32,044 bases of DNA from Owenweeksia sp. (lineage in GTDB: Bacteria; Bacteroidota; Bacteroidia; Flavobacteriales; Schleiferiaceae). The first letter of the stretch is position 1. Each line of letters opens with the position of its first letter. Below are positions 13,368 to 21,283 of this stretch, piece by piece. The notes beneath the pieces were generated by a model. That model had not been told where the DNA came from and did not search any database. It saw nothing but the letters and a program-made list of their open reading frames with translations. A program made the position numbers and the translations under genes. Location: the NCBI GenBank assembly GCA_028277105.1, contig JANQHO010000063.1, forward strand, positions 1 through 32,044, in the 5' to 3' direction.

Positions 13368-14333
13368 ATGCCCGTAAATCACCTGACTAAAAGTATCATC
13401 ATAATAGCCAACTGCTTTATGGCCTTTTCCTGTAGCCCCATGCAGAATTTCAACCAGCCCGAAAACACAGATCATAAAGGAGGACAATACCTCAAAATGA
13501 AGGATGACACTTCCTTATTTGTTTACGACTATCTGCTCCGAGAAGATTACCGTTCTACCCTGTTTATTATCTCGGGAATCACCGGTATCAATCATCACAG
13601 GGAAAAAGATATTATCGAAGCTTTGTCCGGAGGGAAAAACAGGATTGTAATTATCCATCCCCGGGGAACAGGCTATTCCGAAGGCAAGAGAGGGGATATT
13701 GATGATTTCGAGCTGTTCTTAAACGACTACCGGGAAATTATCAGTAGGGACAGGGATTATCAATCAAAGAAACAGCCCGTATTTTTGTTCGGTCACAGTA
13801 TGTCAACCGCAGTACTTTTAGCGGTAGCCGACAGCCTGAGCAATATCAGCGGAGCCATACTGGTCAATCCGCCTTATATTCAAAAAAAGGTAAAAGGAAT
13901 GTCCCCCAATCTGGGTCAATATTTAAAGTATGCCGCCTATATGCTTTTTGCACCCCACCGGCCGGTGGTAAACATGGCGGGTGATCCTCCCAAAATGGAA
14001 AATGAGGAAGACCGGAAGGAAGCCCTTCAACGTAGCAACGACTCTTTACTGGTTAAATATTTCAGTATGTATTATATGAAGGAGTCCGGGAAACTCTTGA
14101 AATCAATTCCTTCCTTCGCGGAGCGGGCTGACTATCCCTTACTTCTCATTTACGGATTAAAAGACGATCTGGTGGATCAAAAAGGTTGTGACATCATTTT
14201 TGAAAGTTGGAAACATCCCGATAAAAAGTATCTTTTGATAGAAAAGGGCTCTCACGGTAAGTCAACCGTTATGGAAGCAAAAGGCCAAATAAATAAGTGG
14301 GTCAACGATCAAACTGCTCCCAGCTCAAATTAA
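13368..14333 (+). CDS. alpha/beta hydrolase lipoprotein (monoglyceride lipase-like)
   Basis: The start at 13368 gives a 321-residue protein; an upstream ATG at 13338 would add 10 residues (MAPPCYICPA) lying over the promoter box and spoil the signal peptide. From 13368 the N-terminus is a lipoprotein signal with AFSC (Cys22). The catalytic set is visible: nucleophile Ser144 in GHSMS, an acid in GLKDDLVD (Asp266 or Asp267) and His296 in KGSHGK. IHPRGTGYSEGKRGD resembles the serine aminopeptidase S33/lysophospholipase group, enzymes that hydrolyse monoacylglycerols or lysophospholipids. It is anchored in the envelope, unlike the cytosolic hydrolase upstream. Confidence 0.85.
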   Translation: MPVNHLTKSIIIIANCFMAFSCSPMQNFNQPENTDHKGGQYLKMKDDTSLFVYDYLLREDYRSTLFIISGITGINHHREKDIIEALSGGKNRIVIIHPRGTGYSEGKRGDIDDFELFLNDYREIISRDRDYQSKKQPVFLFGHSMSTAVLLAVADSLSNISGAILVNPPYIQKKVKGMSPNLGQYLKYAAYMLFAPHRPVVNMAGDPPKMENEEDRKEALQRSNDSLLVKYFSMYYMKESGKLLKSIPSFAERADYPLLLIYGLKDDLVDQKGCDIIFESWKHPDKKYLLIEKGSHGKSTVMEAKGQINKWVNDQTAPSSN

Positions 14334-14340
14334 TACTGAA

Positions 14341-14952
14341 GTGAATTGGGTTGAATTAAAATACGCACAAACCTATAAAGAGCTGAATTTTGAACGTCTG
14401 GGGCTTTTTCGACTGATCCGGCAGGAGTTTGGTGATCTGAAAATCCTTTACCCGGGTTCTTCCATTCATATAACACCATCCTTTTACTTTAGTGATGTTC
14501 TTTATCTCGATCGATCAGAAACCTCCCGGAAGTTTTTTGACGATATGGAATCAGTCAGCGAAATCGTCCAGCGAGAAAAGCATTATAAAAAACCTGCCTG
14601 TATACGCTTCATAGCTCAAGACTTTAATGAAGAACCCTTGAAGATCAATGATCAATTTGAGCTGTTGATCTCGCTATTTGCCGGAGATCTGATCGAAAAA
14701 TTCCTACCTTACCTCAACAAGGAAGCTTACATTTTAACTGCCGATACCTTTTCCAACCTGGATTATATGGACAATAATGGGTATCCTTTGGAAAAGATGA
14801 TCTCCAACAGAAATGGAGAAGAATACAGCTTTACTAATAGGCCGCAAAGCAAAGGAAAACCCAGGTTAACCGGCAGTAAAAATAAATTATCGTTCAAGGA
14901 TGATCAAACTTACTACTTGTTCAAAATAAAAACCCACTTAGATAATGGCTAA
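14341..14952 (+). CDS. methyltransferase-like Rossmann protein
   Basis: A 203-residue protein starting at GTG 14341, 7 bases after the hydrolase stop. LKILYPGSSIHITPSFYFSD (about 33-52) looks like a degenerate motif I of class I SAM-dependent methyltransferases, VLYLDRSE follows as the second strand and acidic position, and FELLISLFAGDLIEKFLPYL plus EAYILTADTF resemble motifs IV and V. The canonical GxGxG is altered to GSSIHIT, so cofactor binding is uncertain. It overlaps the next gene by 8 bases, indicating tight coupling. Confidence in the fold is moderate, in the activity low. Confidence 0.6.
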   Translation: MNWVELKYAQTYKELNFERLGLFRLIRQEFGDLKILYPGSSIHITPSFYFSDVLYLDRSETSRKFFDDMESVSEIVQREKHYKKPACIRFIAQDFNEEPLKINDQFELLISLFAGDLIEKFLPYLNKEAYILTADTFSNLDYMDNNGYPLEKMISNRNGEEYSFTNRPQSKGKPRLTGSKNKLSFKDDQTYYLFKIKTHLDNG

Positions 14953-15580
14953 GCCCATCGACCTAAAAATTTTATGGTATCAGATAAGCTCTCGTTATAC
15001 CAGTAATAACACACTTATTGCCGAATTATGGACTGAGATTGAAGGCTGCTATTCTGTGGAAACGCGATATTATCACAACCTGGATCACATAGCGTATATG
15101 GTGAGCAAAGCAATGGAATATAAAAAACAGTTGGCCGACCAGGATACCCTTATGTTTTCTATCTTCTATCACGATATAGTATACGATCCCCAACGAGGGG
15201 ACAATGAGGAAAGAAGTGCCGAAATAGCCCGGCAACGCCTGACAAGTCTGGAAGTACCCCAAGAAAAGATTGCCCGTTGTACCCAACAGATACTGGCCAC
15301 CTATGACCATCTAAACTATAACGACAACGACACTGAATACCTGTTGGATTTTGACCTGGCCTATCTGGGTGAAAGCCGACAAAACTACCGGGATTACTGT
15401 AGTAAGATCAGGAAAGAGTATTATGTTTACCGGGATGCTATTTATCAAACAAAAAGGGCAAAGGCCCTGCAAAATTTTCTGGACAGGGATTATATTTTCC
15501 ATACAGATGAGTTCCGCCACCAGTATGAAAAACAGGCCAGGGAAAATTTAAGCCTGGAATTACGGGGAAAATCATTATAA
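14945..15580 (+). CDS. HD-domain metal-dependent phosphohydrolase-like protein
   Basis: A 211-residue protein of the predicted HD superfamily. Metal ligands are visible as YYHNLDHI (His44, His48), FYHDIVYD (His76-Asp77) and LDFDLAYLG (Asp135, Asp137). Such proteins hydrolyse phosphoesters, often of nucleotides, but this subgroup has no assigned substrate. It is cytosolic. The start ATG overlaps the end of the methyltransferase-like gene by 8 bases, so translation is probably coupled. Confidence 0.85.
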   Translation: MAKPIDLKILWYQISSRYTSNNTLIAELWTEIEGCYSVETRYYHNLDHIAYMVSKAMEYKKQLADQDTLMFSIFYHDIVYDPQRGDNEERSAEIARQRLTSLEVPQEKIARCTQQILATYDHLNYNDNDTEYLLDFDLAYLGESRQNYRDYCSKIRKEYYVYRDAIYQTKRAKALQNFLDRDYIFHTDEFRHQYEKQARENLSLELRGKSL

Positions 15581-15656
15581 CTAAACGGCAAATTAGCTTG
15601 CTTTATATGCTTTTTGCCGTATTTTGGTTAAAGTATAAACTATTGGGATCCCTGGA

Positions 15657-16391
15657 ATGGGTCATGTGAAAAATAACGGGCTAAAAGTGAAAAAAAGTCA
15701 GGACAATTGGGCTTTACTCTACAAAATTGCCGGTGTTAGCGCCATCTTTTCAGTTTCCATCATCCCCGCCCAAATAATTCTATTTATTACCAATCCTCCG
15801 CCCGAAATCGCCTCCGAATTTATAGCCCTTTTCCAGGAAAATAGTTTACTGGGGCTTATGTCTATGGATTTCTTATACCTTATCAATAATATCATAGGCC
15901 TGGTACTTTTTCCCGCCCTTTGTCTTTCCCTATGGGACACCAATAAATCACTGATCATAATAGCCCTTATGTTAGGCGTGTTTGGATCTTCTTCCTTTTT
16001 TGTTTCCAATACCTCTCTGAATTACCTCTATCTGGTACAACAGTATAGCGAGTCGGTAACAGAGGCAGAAAGATCGGTCTATATCACTGCAGGAGAAGCC
16101 ATGCTGGCTTTATACAAAGGCACACCTTATCACATGCACTATATTTTGGGAACTATCTCTTTGCTGATCCTTTCTTTCTTGATGCTCCAGAGTGATCACT
16201 ATAAAAGAAGTACCGGAATAATAGGCCTGGCAACCAATGTGATCGCTTGTGGTTTGTACATTCCCGAAGTGGGTGCCTACATTTCAGCATTCTCGGCCAT
16301 CGGTTACATAATTTGGTTTAGCCTCATCGCCAGACGTTTCTTTATTTTGTCTCGACTTGAATTATACCCCGAGAATAATAGCTTAGATTAA
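15657..16391 (+). CDS. multi-pass membrane protein, DUF4386-like
   Basis: A 244-residue protein with about six or seven membrane segments (roughly residues 23-47, 62-95, 97-122, 157-178, 185-203 and 208-230). The overall pattern, with an N-terminal cytosolic tail, WALLYKIAGVSAIFSVSI and a central loop rich in Tyr/Glu, resembles DUF4386 membrane proteins of unknown function; I base this on pattern only. It follows the HD gene by 76 bases and precedes the VOC gene by 20 bases. Confidence 0.65.
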   Translation: MGHVKNNGLKVKKSQDNWALLYKIAGVSAIFSVSIIPAQIILFITNPPPEIASEFIALFQENSLLGLMSMDFLYLINNIIGLVLFPALCLSLWDTNKSLIIIALMLGVFGSSSFFVSNTSLNYLYLVQQYSESVTEAERSVYITAGEAMLALYKGTPYHMHYILGTISLLILSFLMLQSDHYKRSTGIIGLATNVIACGLYIPEVGAYISAFSAIGYIIWFSLIARRFFILSRLELYPENNSLD

Positions 16392-16411
16392 AACGATAAA
16401 TACTGTAAACT

Positions 16412-16771
16412 ATGATCAGAGGAGTCCACACTATGTTCTACAGTTCCCAGGCAGAGGAATTGCGAAAATTCTTAAAAGATAATTTCGGGTTTAAAGCCGC
16501 TGACGTGGGAGACGGTTGGCTGATCTTTGACCTGCCGGAATCCGACATGGGCGTTCACCCGTCTGATGAAGGTGAAGCCCCTTCAGGCACCCACGCCATC
16601 TCTTTTTATTGCGACAATATCGAAGAAACAGTAGCCGAGTTGAAATCTAAAGGAGTAGAGTTCAAGGGAGGAATAGAAGATCGCGGGTATGGGCTGGTGA
16701 CCCATTTTAAGGTACCAGGGGATTTTTACCTGCAACTATACCAGCCCAAGTATACTAAAGAATTTGATTAG
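16412..16771 (+). CDS. VOC family protein (glyoxalase/dioxygenase fold)
   Basis: A 119-residue protein with the paired beta-alpha-beta-beta-beta modules of the VOC superfamily: VHTMFYSSQAEELRKFLKDN, WLIFDLPESDMGVHPSD, then THAISFYCDNIEETVAELKS, GVEFKGGIEDRGYG and the last strand GDFYLQLYQPKY. The positions of His5, Glu-rich turns and the final Gln/Tyr are compatible with a metal site, but the reaction cannot be assigned. It converges on the minus-strand membrane protein gene with only 8 bases between stop codons. Confidence 0.85.
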   Translation: MIRGVHTMFYSSQAEELRKFLKDNFGFKAADVGDGWLIFDLPESDMGVHPSDEGEAPSGTHAISFYCDNIEETVAELKSKGVEFKGGIEDRGYGLVTHFKVPGDFYLQLYQPKYTKEFD

Positions 16772-16779
16772 TCTCTATA

Positions 16780-18285
16780 TCAAGGGTTTACCCTGTATAG
16801 GTAATAATCTGTGTTTTGGTATTCCAGCTCTAGACCAGGTTCTGTATATAATTTACGACTTACAACATAATCGATCTTATACTTCCCGGAATATTCCGGG
16901 AAGCAACTTATATCTTTTCTCAGGATCGAAAAAACCTGGAAACGCCTGTACCACTCCAGTAATTTATGCTTTTCTGCGGCCACAAACTTGAACACTAAAA
17001 AATTCTCGCGCTCTGCCTTACGCCCGAATGAACTGAAAAGATCGCTGTTGTACGGCACGCCTGTAATAATAAAAACAGCCTTCTTGTCGGTATTCTTTTT
17101 AATGTATAAGGCCATTTCATCAAAAGCCAGGTCAACCGGTAAGGCGATATTCCTCCTCATATTATTAATTCCCTGTACCACCGCTAATACTATCAACAAG
17201 CTTAATACCGCAATTTGTAAGCTTCTAGGAATACCCCAACTAACTGCATATTTTTTGCCATGACTGTAAAGTAGGTTAAATAGTATAAAGGTAGCCAGAC
17301 TGTTCGTCCTGAACGGGTAATATTTTAGCAAAAGCCCACCGGATGAGTCCAGCAGATAGCGGTCGGCCCAGGCCACCCCTACAAAAAAGAGATTAATGCC
17401 CAGCATGATCAACATCAGACTGGTTGCGGTCTTCATGTTTTTCCCTTTTTCTTTTTTTAATCGCCACCAACCAAAAGTTAAAGCCAAAATTGTAAGTACT
17501 ACCCCCCAGGCGTGATATTTCAAAAAATAATCCATTCTCTTGAATATACCCAAATGATGGGGCAGCCGCTTGTAAACATAAACCTGGTCGAGGTTGATGT
17601 TGGTTTCAGGAGCTGGATTTAAAAAGTAGCCGTAAAAAAGATATACTGCAAAAGGTAAACATAGCAGGCCATAAAGCAGACCCGCTTTTATACCCTCTCT
17701 TATTTTTCCTTTAACAGACAAATAAATCAACAGGGTTATAAAAAACCACCCACCCACTAATATGTGGAAGTAAGTGGAAAGAGCCAGAAAAACGACAGCC
17801 GTAGAGTAGCGGTTATCCAAAACCTTATTCAAAGCGAAAAAAAGAAAAATATAGGCGATAGACTTGGGCTCAAAACTGTCAAACATCCACTCGAGGCCCA
17901 ACAGGCTTTGCTTGCTCATCACAAAAAGCTGGAAAACGATAAATACCCCGGCATAATTCACTTTGAGCTTCCTAAACAGCATGGTCAGGGGAATACTGAT
18001 AAGGGCGTAATTGATCAGCCTGGCATAAAAAGCTACAGTTTCAAAATCAGCCCATTTCAGCCATGTGCCAATAATTGTTTGAAAAACAATACGCGTTCCG
18101 GCAAATTCGGTTAAGGTAAAAGAATTGGGTATCCACTGCGGATCGATAAACTGCTTGGCCATGGCCAGGTATTGCTCCTCTCCACCCGAGAGTCTAAAAC
18201 CCAGTTTATTGACACATAAAATAAGAAATATCAACAGACTACTGTTCCTTAAGTAAGGATCCTTGTACCATTGTTTACTTTTCAT
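16780..18285 (-). CDS. large multi-pass membrane protein (DUF6798-like, GT-C-like)
   Basis: A 501-residue protein with about ten or more hydrophobic segments over residues 12-395 and a soluble C-terminal domain of about 100 residues (from KKAVFIITGVPYNSDLFSSF). An acidic loop near the first segment (SGGEEQYLAMAKQF), the luminal FDSFEPKSIAYIF and the later LLKYYPFRTNSLATFI are typical of a DUF6798-type family whose topology resembles GT-C glycosyltransferases or mannosyltransferase-like proteins. It may handle a lipid-linked sugar, but this is inference. It lies alone on the minus strand, preceded by a small ORF. Confidence 0.8.
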   Translation of the reverse strand: MKSKQWYKDPYLRNSSLLIFLILCVNKLGFRLSGGEEQYLAMAKQFIDPQWIPNSFTLTEFAGTRIVFQTIIGTWLKWADFETVAFYARLINYALISIPLTMLFRKLKVNYAGVFIVFQLFVMSKQSLLGLEWMFDSFEPKSIAYIFLFFALNKVLDNRYSTAVVFLALSTYFHILVGGWFFITLLIYLSVKGKIREGIKAGLLYGLLCLPFAVYLFYGYFLNPAPETNINLDQVYVYKRLPHHLGIFKRMDYFLKYHAWGVVLTILALTFGWWRLKKEKGKNMKTATSLMLIMLGINLFFVGVAWADRYLLDSSGGLLLKYYPFRTNSLATFILFNLLYSHGKKYAVSWGIPRSLQIAVLSLLIVLAVVQGINNMRRNIALPVDLAFDEMALYIKKNTDKKAVFIITGVPYNSDLFSSFGRKAERENFLVFKFVAAEKHKLLEWYRRFQVFSILRKDISCFPEYSGKYKIDYVVSRKLYTEPGLELEYQNTDYYLYRVNP

Positions 18286-18295
18286 GTATTTGGTG

Positions 18296-18520
18296 TCAGC
18301 TCAAAAGGCTTACTTTACTGTTCTGCCAGTTATTAAGCCCCAAATTTACAACTAGTTGGCAAGACCCTTGAATCTTATCGACTACTAGCTTGCAAATAGA
18401 GTCTTCCATATGTTTACCTATATTATTTTCAGCAGTTCGAGCTAACTCCAAAGCCAAATATCGACTTCCTTTCTGGTAGTGTTCCATCACTGTACTCAAA
18501 GCTGCAACTAGATACTGCAT
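18296..18520 (-). CDS. small hypothetical protein
   Basis: From ATG 18520 this frame gives 74 residues: MQYLVAALSTVMEHYQKGSR, then YLALELARTAENNIGKHM, CKLVVDKIQGSCQLVVNLG and NNWQNSKVSLLS. The helical, balanced composition looks protein-like. It ends 10 bases before the large membrane protein gene on the same strand, so it could lead that operon. No domain is recognised and no good ribosome site is visible. It may also be chance. Confidence 0.4.
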   Translation of the reverse strand: MQYLVAALSTVMEHYQKGSRYLALELARTAENNIGKHMEDSICKLVVDKIQGSCQLVVNLGLNNWQNSKVSLLS

Positions 18521-18586
18521 CAACTTTTTGTTGAATTAATATATATTACCCCCGGTAGTTAAGTATAACTATCAACACCATATCTA

Positions 18587-19777
18587 ATGAGGATTAACAT
18601 TGCATCGCTCACTTTCTTTCTTTTTGTCTTCTGCTCTTACGCCCAGGAGAAGCCCCTGCTGGTTTTTGACCTGATTAATAAAACAATAGACTCCATCCCA
18701 GCAGCAGCCTACGACTCAATAATAGTAAGTGATAAAACTGATCATTACCTGGGAAACTTCAACAGTGATATTGAAGTGCTGCAGCAAGTACCACCTCAAA
18801 ATAATGTGTATCCCAACAGTCAGTTCACTATTAAAAAACGGGCTGCTATCGATTTTGATCTGACCAGCTACCCCCTGAGAACGAGTGTAAAAATGTTTGG
18901 TGTTATCGGAGATACCCTAAACTCATTCTGTTCAGGAAGCCTGGTAAGTAAAAGACACGTACTTACGGCTGCTCATTGTGCTACAACTCGGGGCACTGGG
19001 AATCTGATCTATGATTCCCTTTACGTCTCTCCTGTATATGATAATGGCCTCCCCAACTCTCATTTTTCCGGTAGCTATGTCCGTAAAGTTTATGTTTTTA
19101 AAGATTGGGGGTTCTGGGGAACAGACCTCGCCATATTGGAGTTGGAAGAAGCTATAGGTGAAGCAACAGGTTGGTTGAGTATTGGTTTTAATAATGTAGA
19201 TAGTCTGCTTACAACAGGCATTTTCCATAAATTTTCTTATCCCCTGGGAAAATATCCTTCCGGAATAGACACCTTAACGTACAACGGTAACAACTTATAC
19301 CATACCTATGGTAAAGTGGATATTGTAAATGAAAATCAACTACGGATCAGTAATGCCGTTGCACATGGAGGAGAAAGCGGAAGTTCTTTAATACAGGTGG
19401 TAAACGGGCAAAACTATACAACCTACGGAGTGCTTAACTTGTATTTTCAGTCAAGTCATAGCAGAATCAACAACTGGAAGTTTTATGCTTTTAAAAATAT
19501 TCTGAGCAAGGATTTGCAGCTACCCGAACAAAATAAATCGGAATTCACGGTTTACCCCAATCCTACTATGGGAATCATACGACTTAAAAACAATCGTCAA
19601 AAAATAGTAGACCTGGCTCTGTTTGATGGTTTCGGAAGAAAGGTCTTAGCCTTAAATCAATATAGACCCGATACTGAAATTGATATTTCCAATCTATCTG
19701 ATGGAGCCTATTTCCTGAAAATTATCAACGGTTCCAACATAATATCAAAAAGAATTATTAAAAACAGCAGGCCATAA
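18587..19777 (+). CDS. secreted trypsin-like serine protease with T9SS sorting domain
   Basis: A 396-residue precursor: signal peptide (1-19, ending SYA), a propeptide, and a chymotrypsin-fold domain with the complete triad: His130 in LTAAHC, Asp180 in GTDLAILEL and Ser264 in GGESGSS. Cys115 and Cys131 are placed for the usual disulfide next to the histidine. The oxyanion motif is GESGSS in place of GDSGGP. From about residue 320 (EFTVYPNPTMGIIRLKN) it ends with a type A T9SS sorting domain, FDGFGRKVLALN and DGAYFLKIINGS, so it is exported across the outer membrane by T9SS and released or attached to the surface. It is a likely extracellular degradative enzyme. Confidence 0.93.
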   Translation: MRINIASLTFFLFVFCSYAQEKPLLVFDLINKTIDSIPAAAYDSIIVSDKTDHYLGNFNSDIEVLQQVPPQNNVYPNSQFTIKKRAAIDFDLTSYPLRTSVKMFGVIGDTLNSFCSGSLVSKRHVLTAAHCATTRGTGNLIYDSLYVSPVYDNGLPNSHFSGSYVRKVYVFKDWGFWGTDLAILELEEAIGEATGWLSIGFNNVDSLLTTGIFHKFSYPLGKYPSGIDTLTYNGNNLYHTYGKVDIVNENQLRISNAVAHGGESGSSLIQVVNGQNYTTYGVLNLYFQSSHSRINNWKFYAFKNILSKDLQLPEQNKSEFTVYPNPTMGIIRLKNNRQKIVDLALFDGFGRKVLALNQYRPDTEIDISNLSDGAYFLKIINGSNIISKRIIKNSRP

Positions 19778-19959
19778 GTTTGATGATGCTGCATCCTTTT
19801 CTCACCAATGGGCTTTCTTACCCGGATGCGTTTGGCATTGTCCAGGCACATAAAAAGTCGCTATGATTTCATTTTCAGCCTGGAGCAACTGCTTCACAAG
19901 GTTTACACCGCGAAGCTGATACGTAGAATTACCATTGATTTTTTAACAGTATCCGGTTT

Positions 19960-20934
19960 TTGTATCAATCGATTTACGAAATTGGCCAGAAAAACAAGGC
20001 TGAAAAATGTCAAGTGCATATTAAAGGGCGTAATATATATAATCTGATTTCAGAATATTTCCAGATAGCATTGGGAATAGTGCTGGCCAGTATTGGTCTC
20101 AAAGCCTTTTTGTTGCCCAATGGTTTTTTGGATGGCGGAGTAACCGGCATTGCCATTTTGCTCAATACCCAAATCAACGTCAACATCTCCTACCTCCTCG
20201 TATTGCTTAGTATACCCTTTTTGATCATAGCTTATTTTACCGTATCCAAAAAGATCGTCCTCAAATCCATTATCAGTATTATCAGCCTGGCGGTATTTAT
20301 CCAGTTTGAAACTTTTGATACCATTACAGACGATAAACTGTTGGTAGCCATCTTCGGGGGGCTTTTTGTCGGTATGGGTATCGGTATCAGCGTTCGCAAC
20401 GGGGCGGTACTGGACGGTTCCGAAATACTGGGTATTTTTCTCAACGACCGTTTCGGGATCGAGATCGGTAAAATCATCCTGGTGTTCAACGTTATTCTTT
20501 TCAGTATCACTGCTGCCATACTTTCAGTAGAGGCAGCCCTTTATTCCATCCTCACCTTTCTGGTTACTGCCAAAGTCACCGATTTCATCATCAAAGGTTT
20601 TGAAGATTTCATCGGCCTCATGATCGTATCGCGCCACAGCGATGCTGTCCAGAAGGCCATTATTGAAAAGCTAGGGGCTGGCTTAACTGTTTACAAAGGC
20701 GGGCCTGGCTACGGCAGCCGGGGCGAAGTCCGTGATTTCAATATCATTCACACCGTTATTAACCGCATCGATATCCGCAAGATCCACCGGCTCATTGACG
20801 AAATAGACCCCGAAGCCTTTATTGTGGAATACGACATCAACAACATTAAAGGAGGGGTTTTAAGGCGTTACCTCGACCGTAGAAAGGGTAAAAAACTTTC
20901 TCCTCACATTGCTAAAACAAATTCTTCCTTTTAG
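19960..20934 (+). CDS. YitT family membrane protein with DUF2179
   Basis: Up to 324 residues from the TTG at 19960; GTG at 20014 would remove 18 residues and is as plausible. Five or six membrane segments span about residues 36-215 (YFQIALGIVLASIGLKAFLL; GGVTGIAILLNTQ; IFGGLFVGMGIGISVRNGAV; LDGSEILGIFLNDRF). A C-terminal DUF2179 domain follows (about 235-312), with LGAGLTVYKGGPGYGSRGEV. YitT proteins are inner-membrane proteins of uncertain transport role; the DUF2179 part is usually cytosolic. The 183 bases before it contain an 80-codon frame at 19808-20047 that I consider spurious. Confidence 0.88.
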   Translation: MYQSIYEIGQKNKAEKCQVHIKGRNIYNLISEYFQIALGIVLASIGLKAFLLPNGFLDGGVTGIAILLNTQINVNISYLLVLLSIPFLIIAYFTVSKKIVLKSIISIISLAVFIQFETFDTITDDKLLVAIFGGLFVGMGIGISVRNGAVLDGSEILGIFLNDRFGIEIGKIILVFNVILFSITAAILSVEAALYSILTFLVTAKVTDFIIKGFEDFIGLMIVSRHSDAVQKAIIEKLGAGLTVYKGGPGYGSRGEVRDFNIIHTVINRIDIRKIHRLIDEIDPEAFIVEYDINNIKGGVLRRYLDRRKGKKLSPHIAKTNSSF

Positions 20935-21033
20935 CCAGTTAAACCAACGATTTCTTAAATTTATTCCTGCTAAGTCAAACTTCATCGTTTAAGATCACCA
21001 TACTTAATAAAAATTAATAAAGCCTCCAATACC

Positions 21034-21216
21034 ATGGGAAAATACTCACAACAAAATGCTTCCTCCGGGGCTGTTTACGGTCTGGGCCTCATCGGGGCTG
21101 CCATTTACTTCATCAGCCATGCCTCCGGCTTTTGGGCCGGAGTACTAGGGCTATTAAAAGCTATTGTATGGCCCGCCTTTTTGGTTTACGAAGCCATGGC
21201 CTACCTGGGAATGTAA
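21034..21216 (+). CDS. small hydrophobic membrane protein
   Basis: A 60-residue protein with a polar N-terminus (MGKYSQQNASSG) and two hydrophobic, Gly/Ala-rich segments (about residues 14-29 and 33-57) separated by SGFW. Similar tiny membrane proteins are common in Bacteroidota; function unknown. It ends at TAA, followed 4 bases later by a strong intrinsic terminator, which supports it being a real, expressed gene. Confidence 0.7.
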   Translation: MGKYSQQNASSGAVYGLGLIGAAIYFISHASGFWAGVLGLLKAIVWPAFLVYEAMAYLGM

Positions 21217-21220
21217 GTAG

Positions 21221-21254
21221 AGTCCTTTCCGCAAAAACGGAAAGGACTTTTTTT
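21221..21254 (+). terminator. intrinsic terminator
   Basis: AGTCCTTTCCG (21221-21231) pairs perfectly with CGGAAAGGACT (21238-21248) around a CAAAAA loop and runs into seven T. It terminates the 60-residue gene. On the minus strand it lacks a downstream T-run of the same quality, though the A-run in the loop region gives weak bidirectionality. Confidence 0.9.
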
Positions 21255-21283
21255 GGGGAATACACGGAATCTTATATATTATT

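Noticed and set aside
19808-20047. 80-codon plus-strand frame before and overlapping the YitT gene
   Set aside because: Basic, unnatural composition and overlap with the YitT frame; no homologous pattern recognised.
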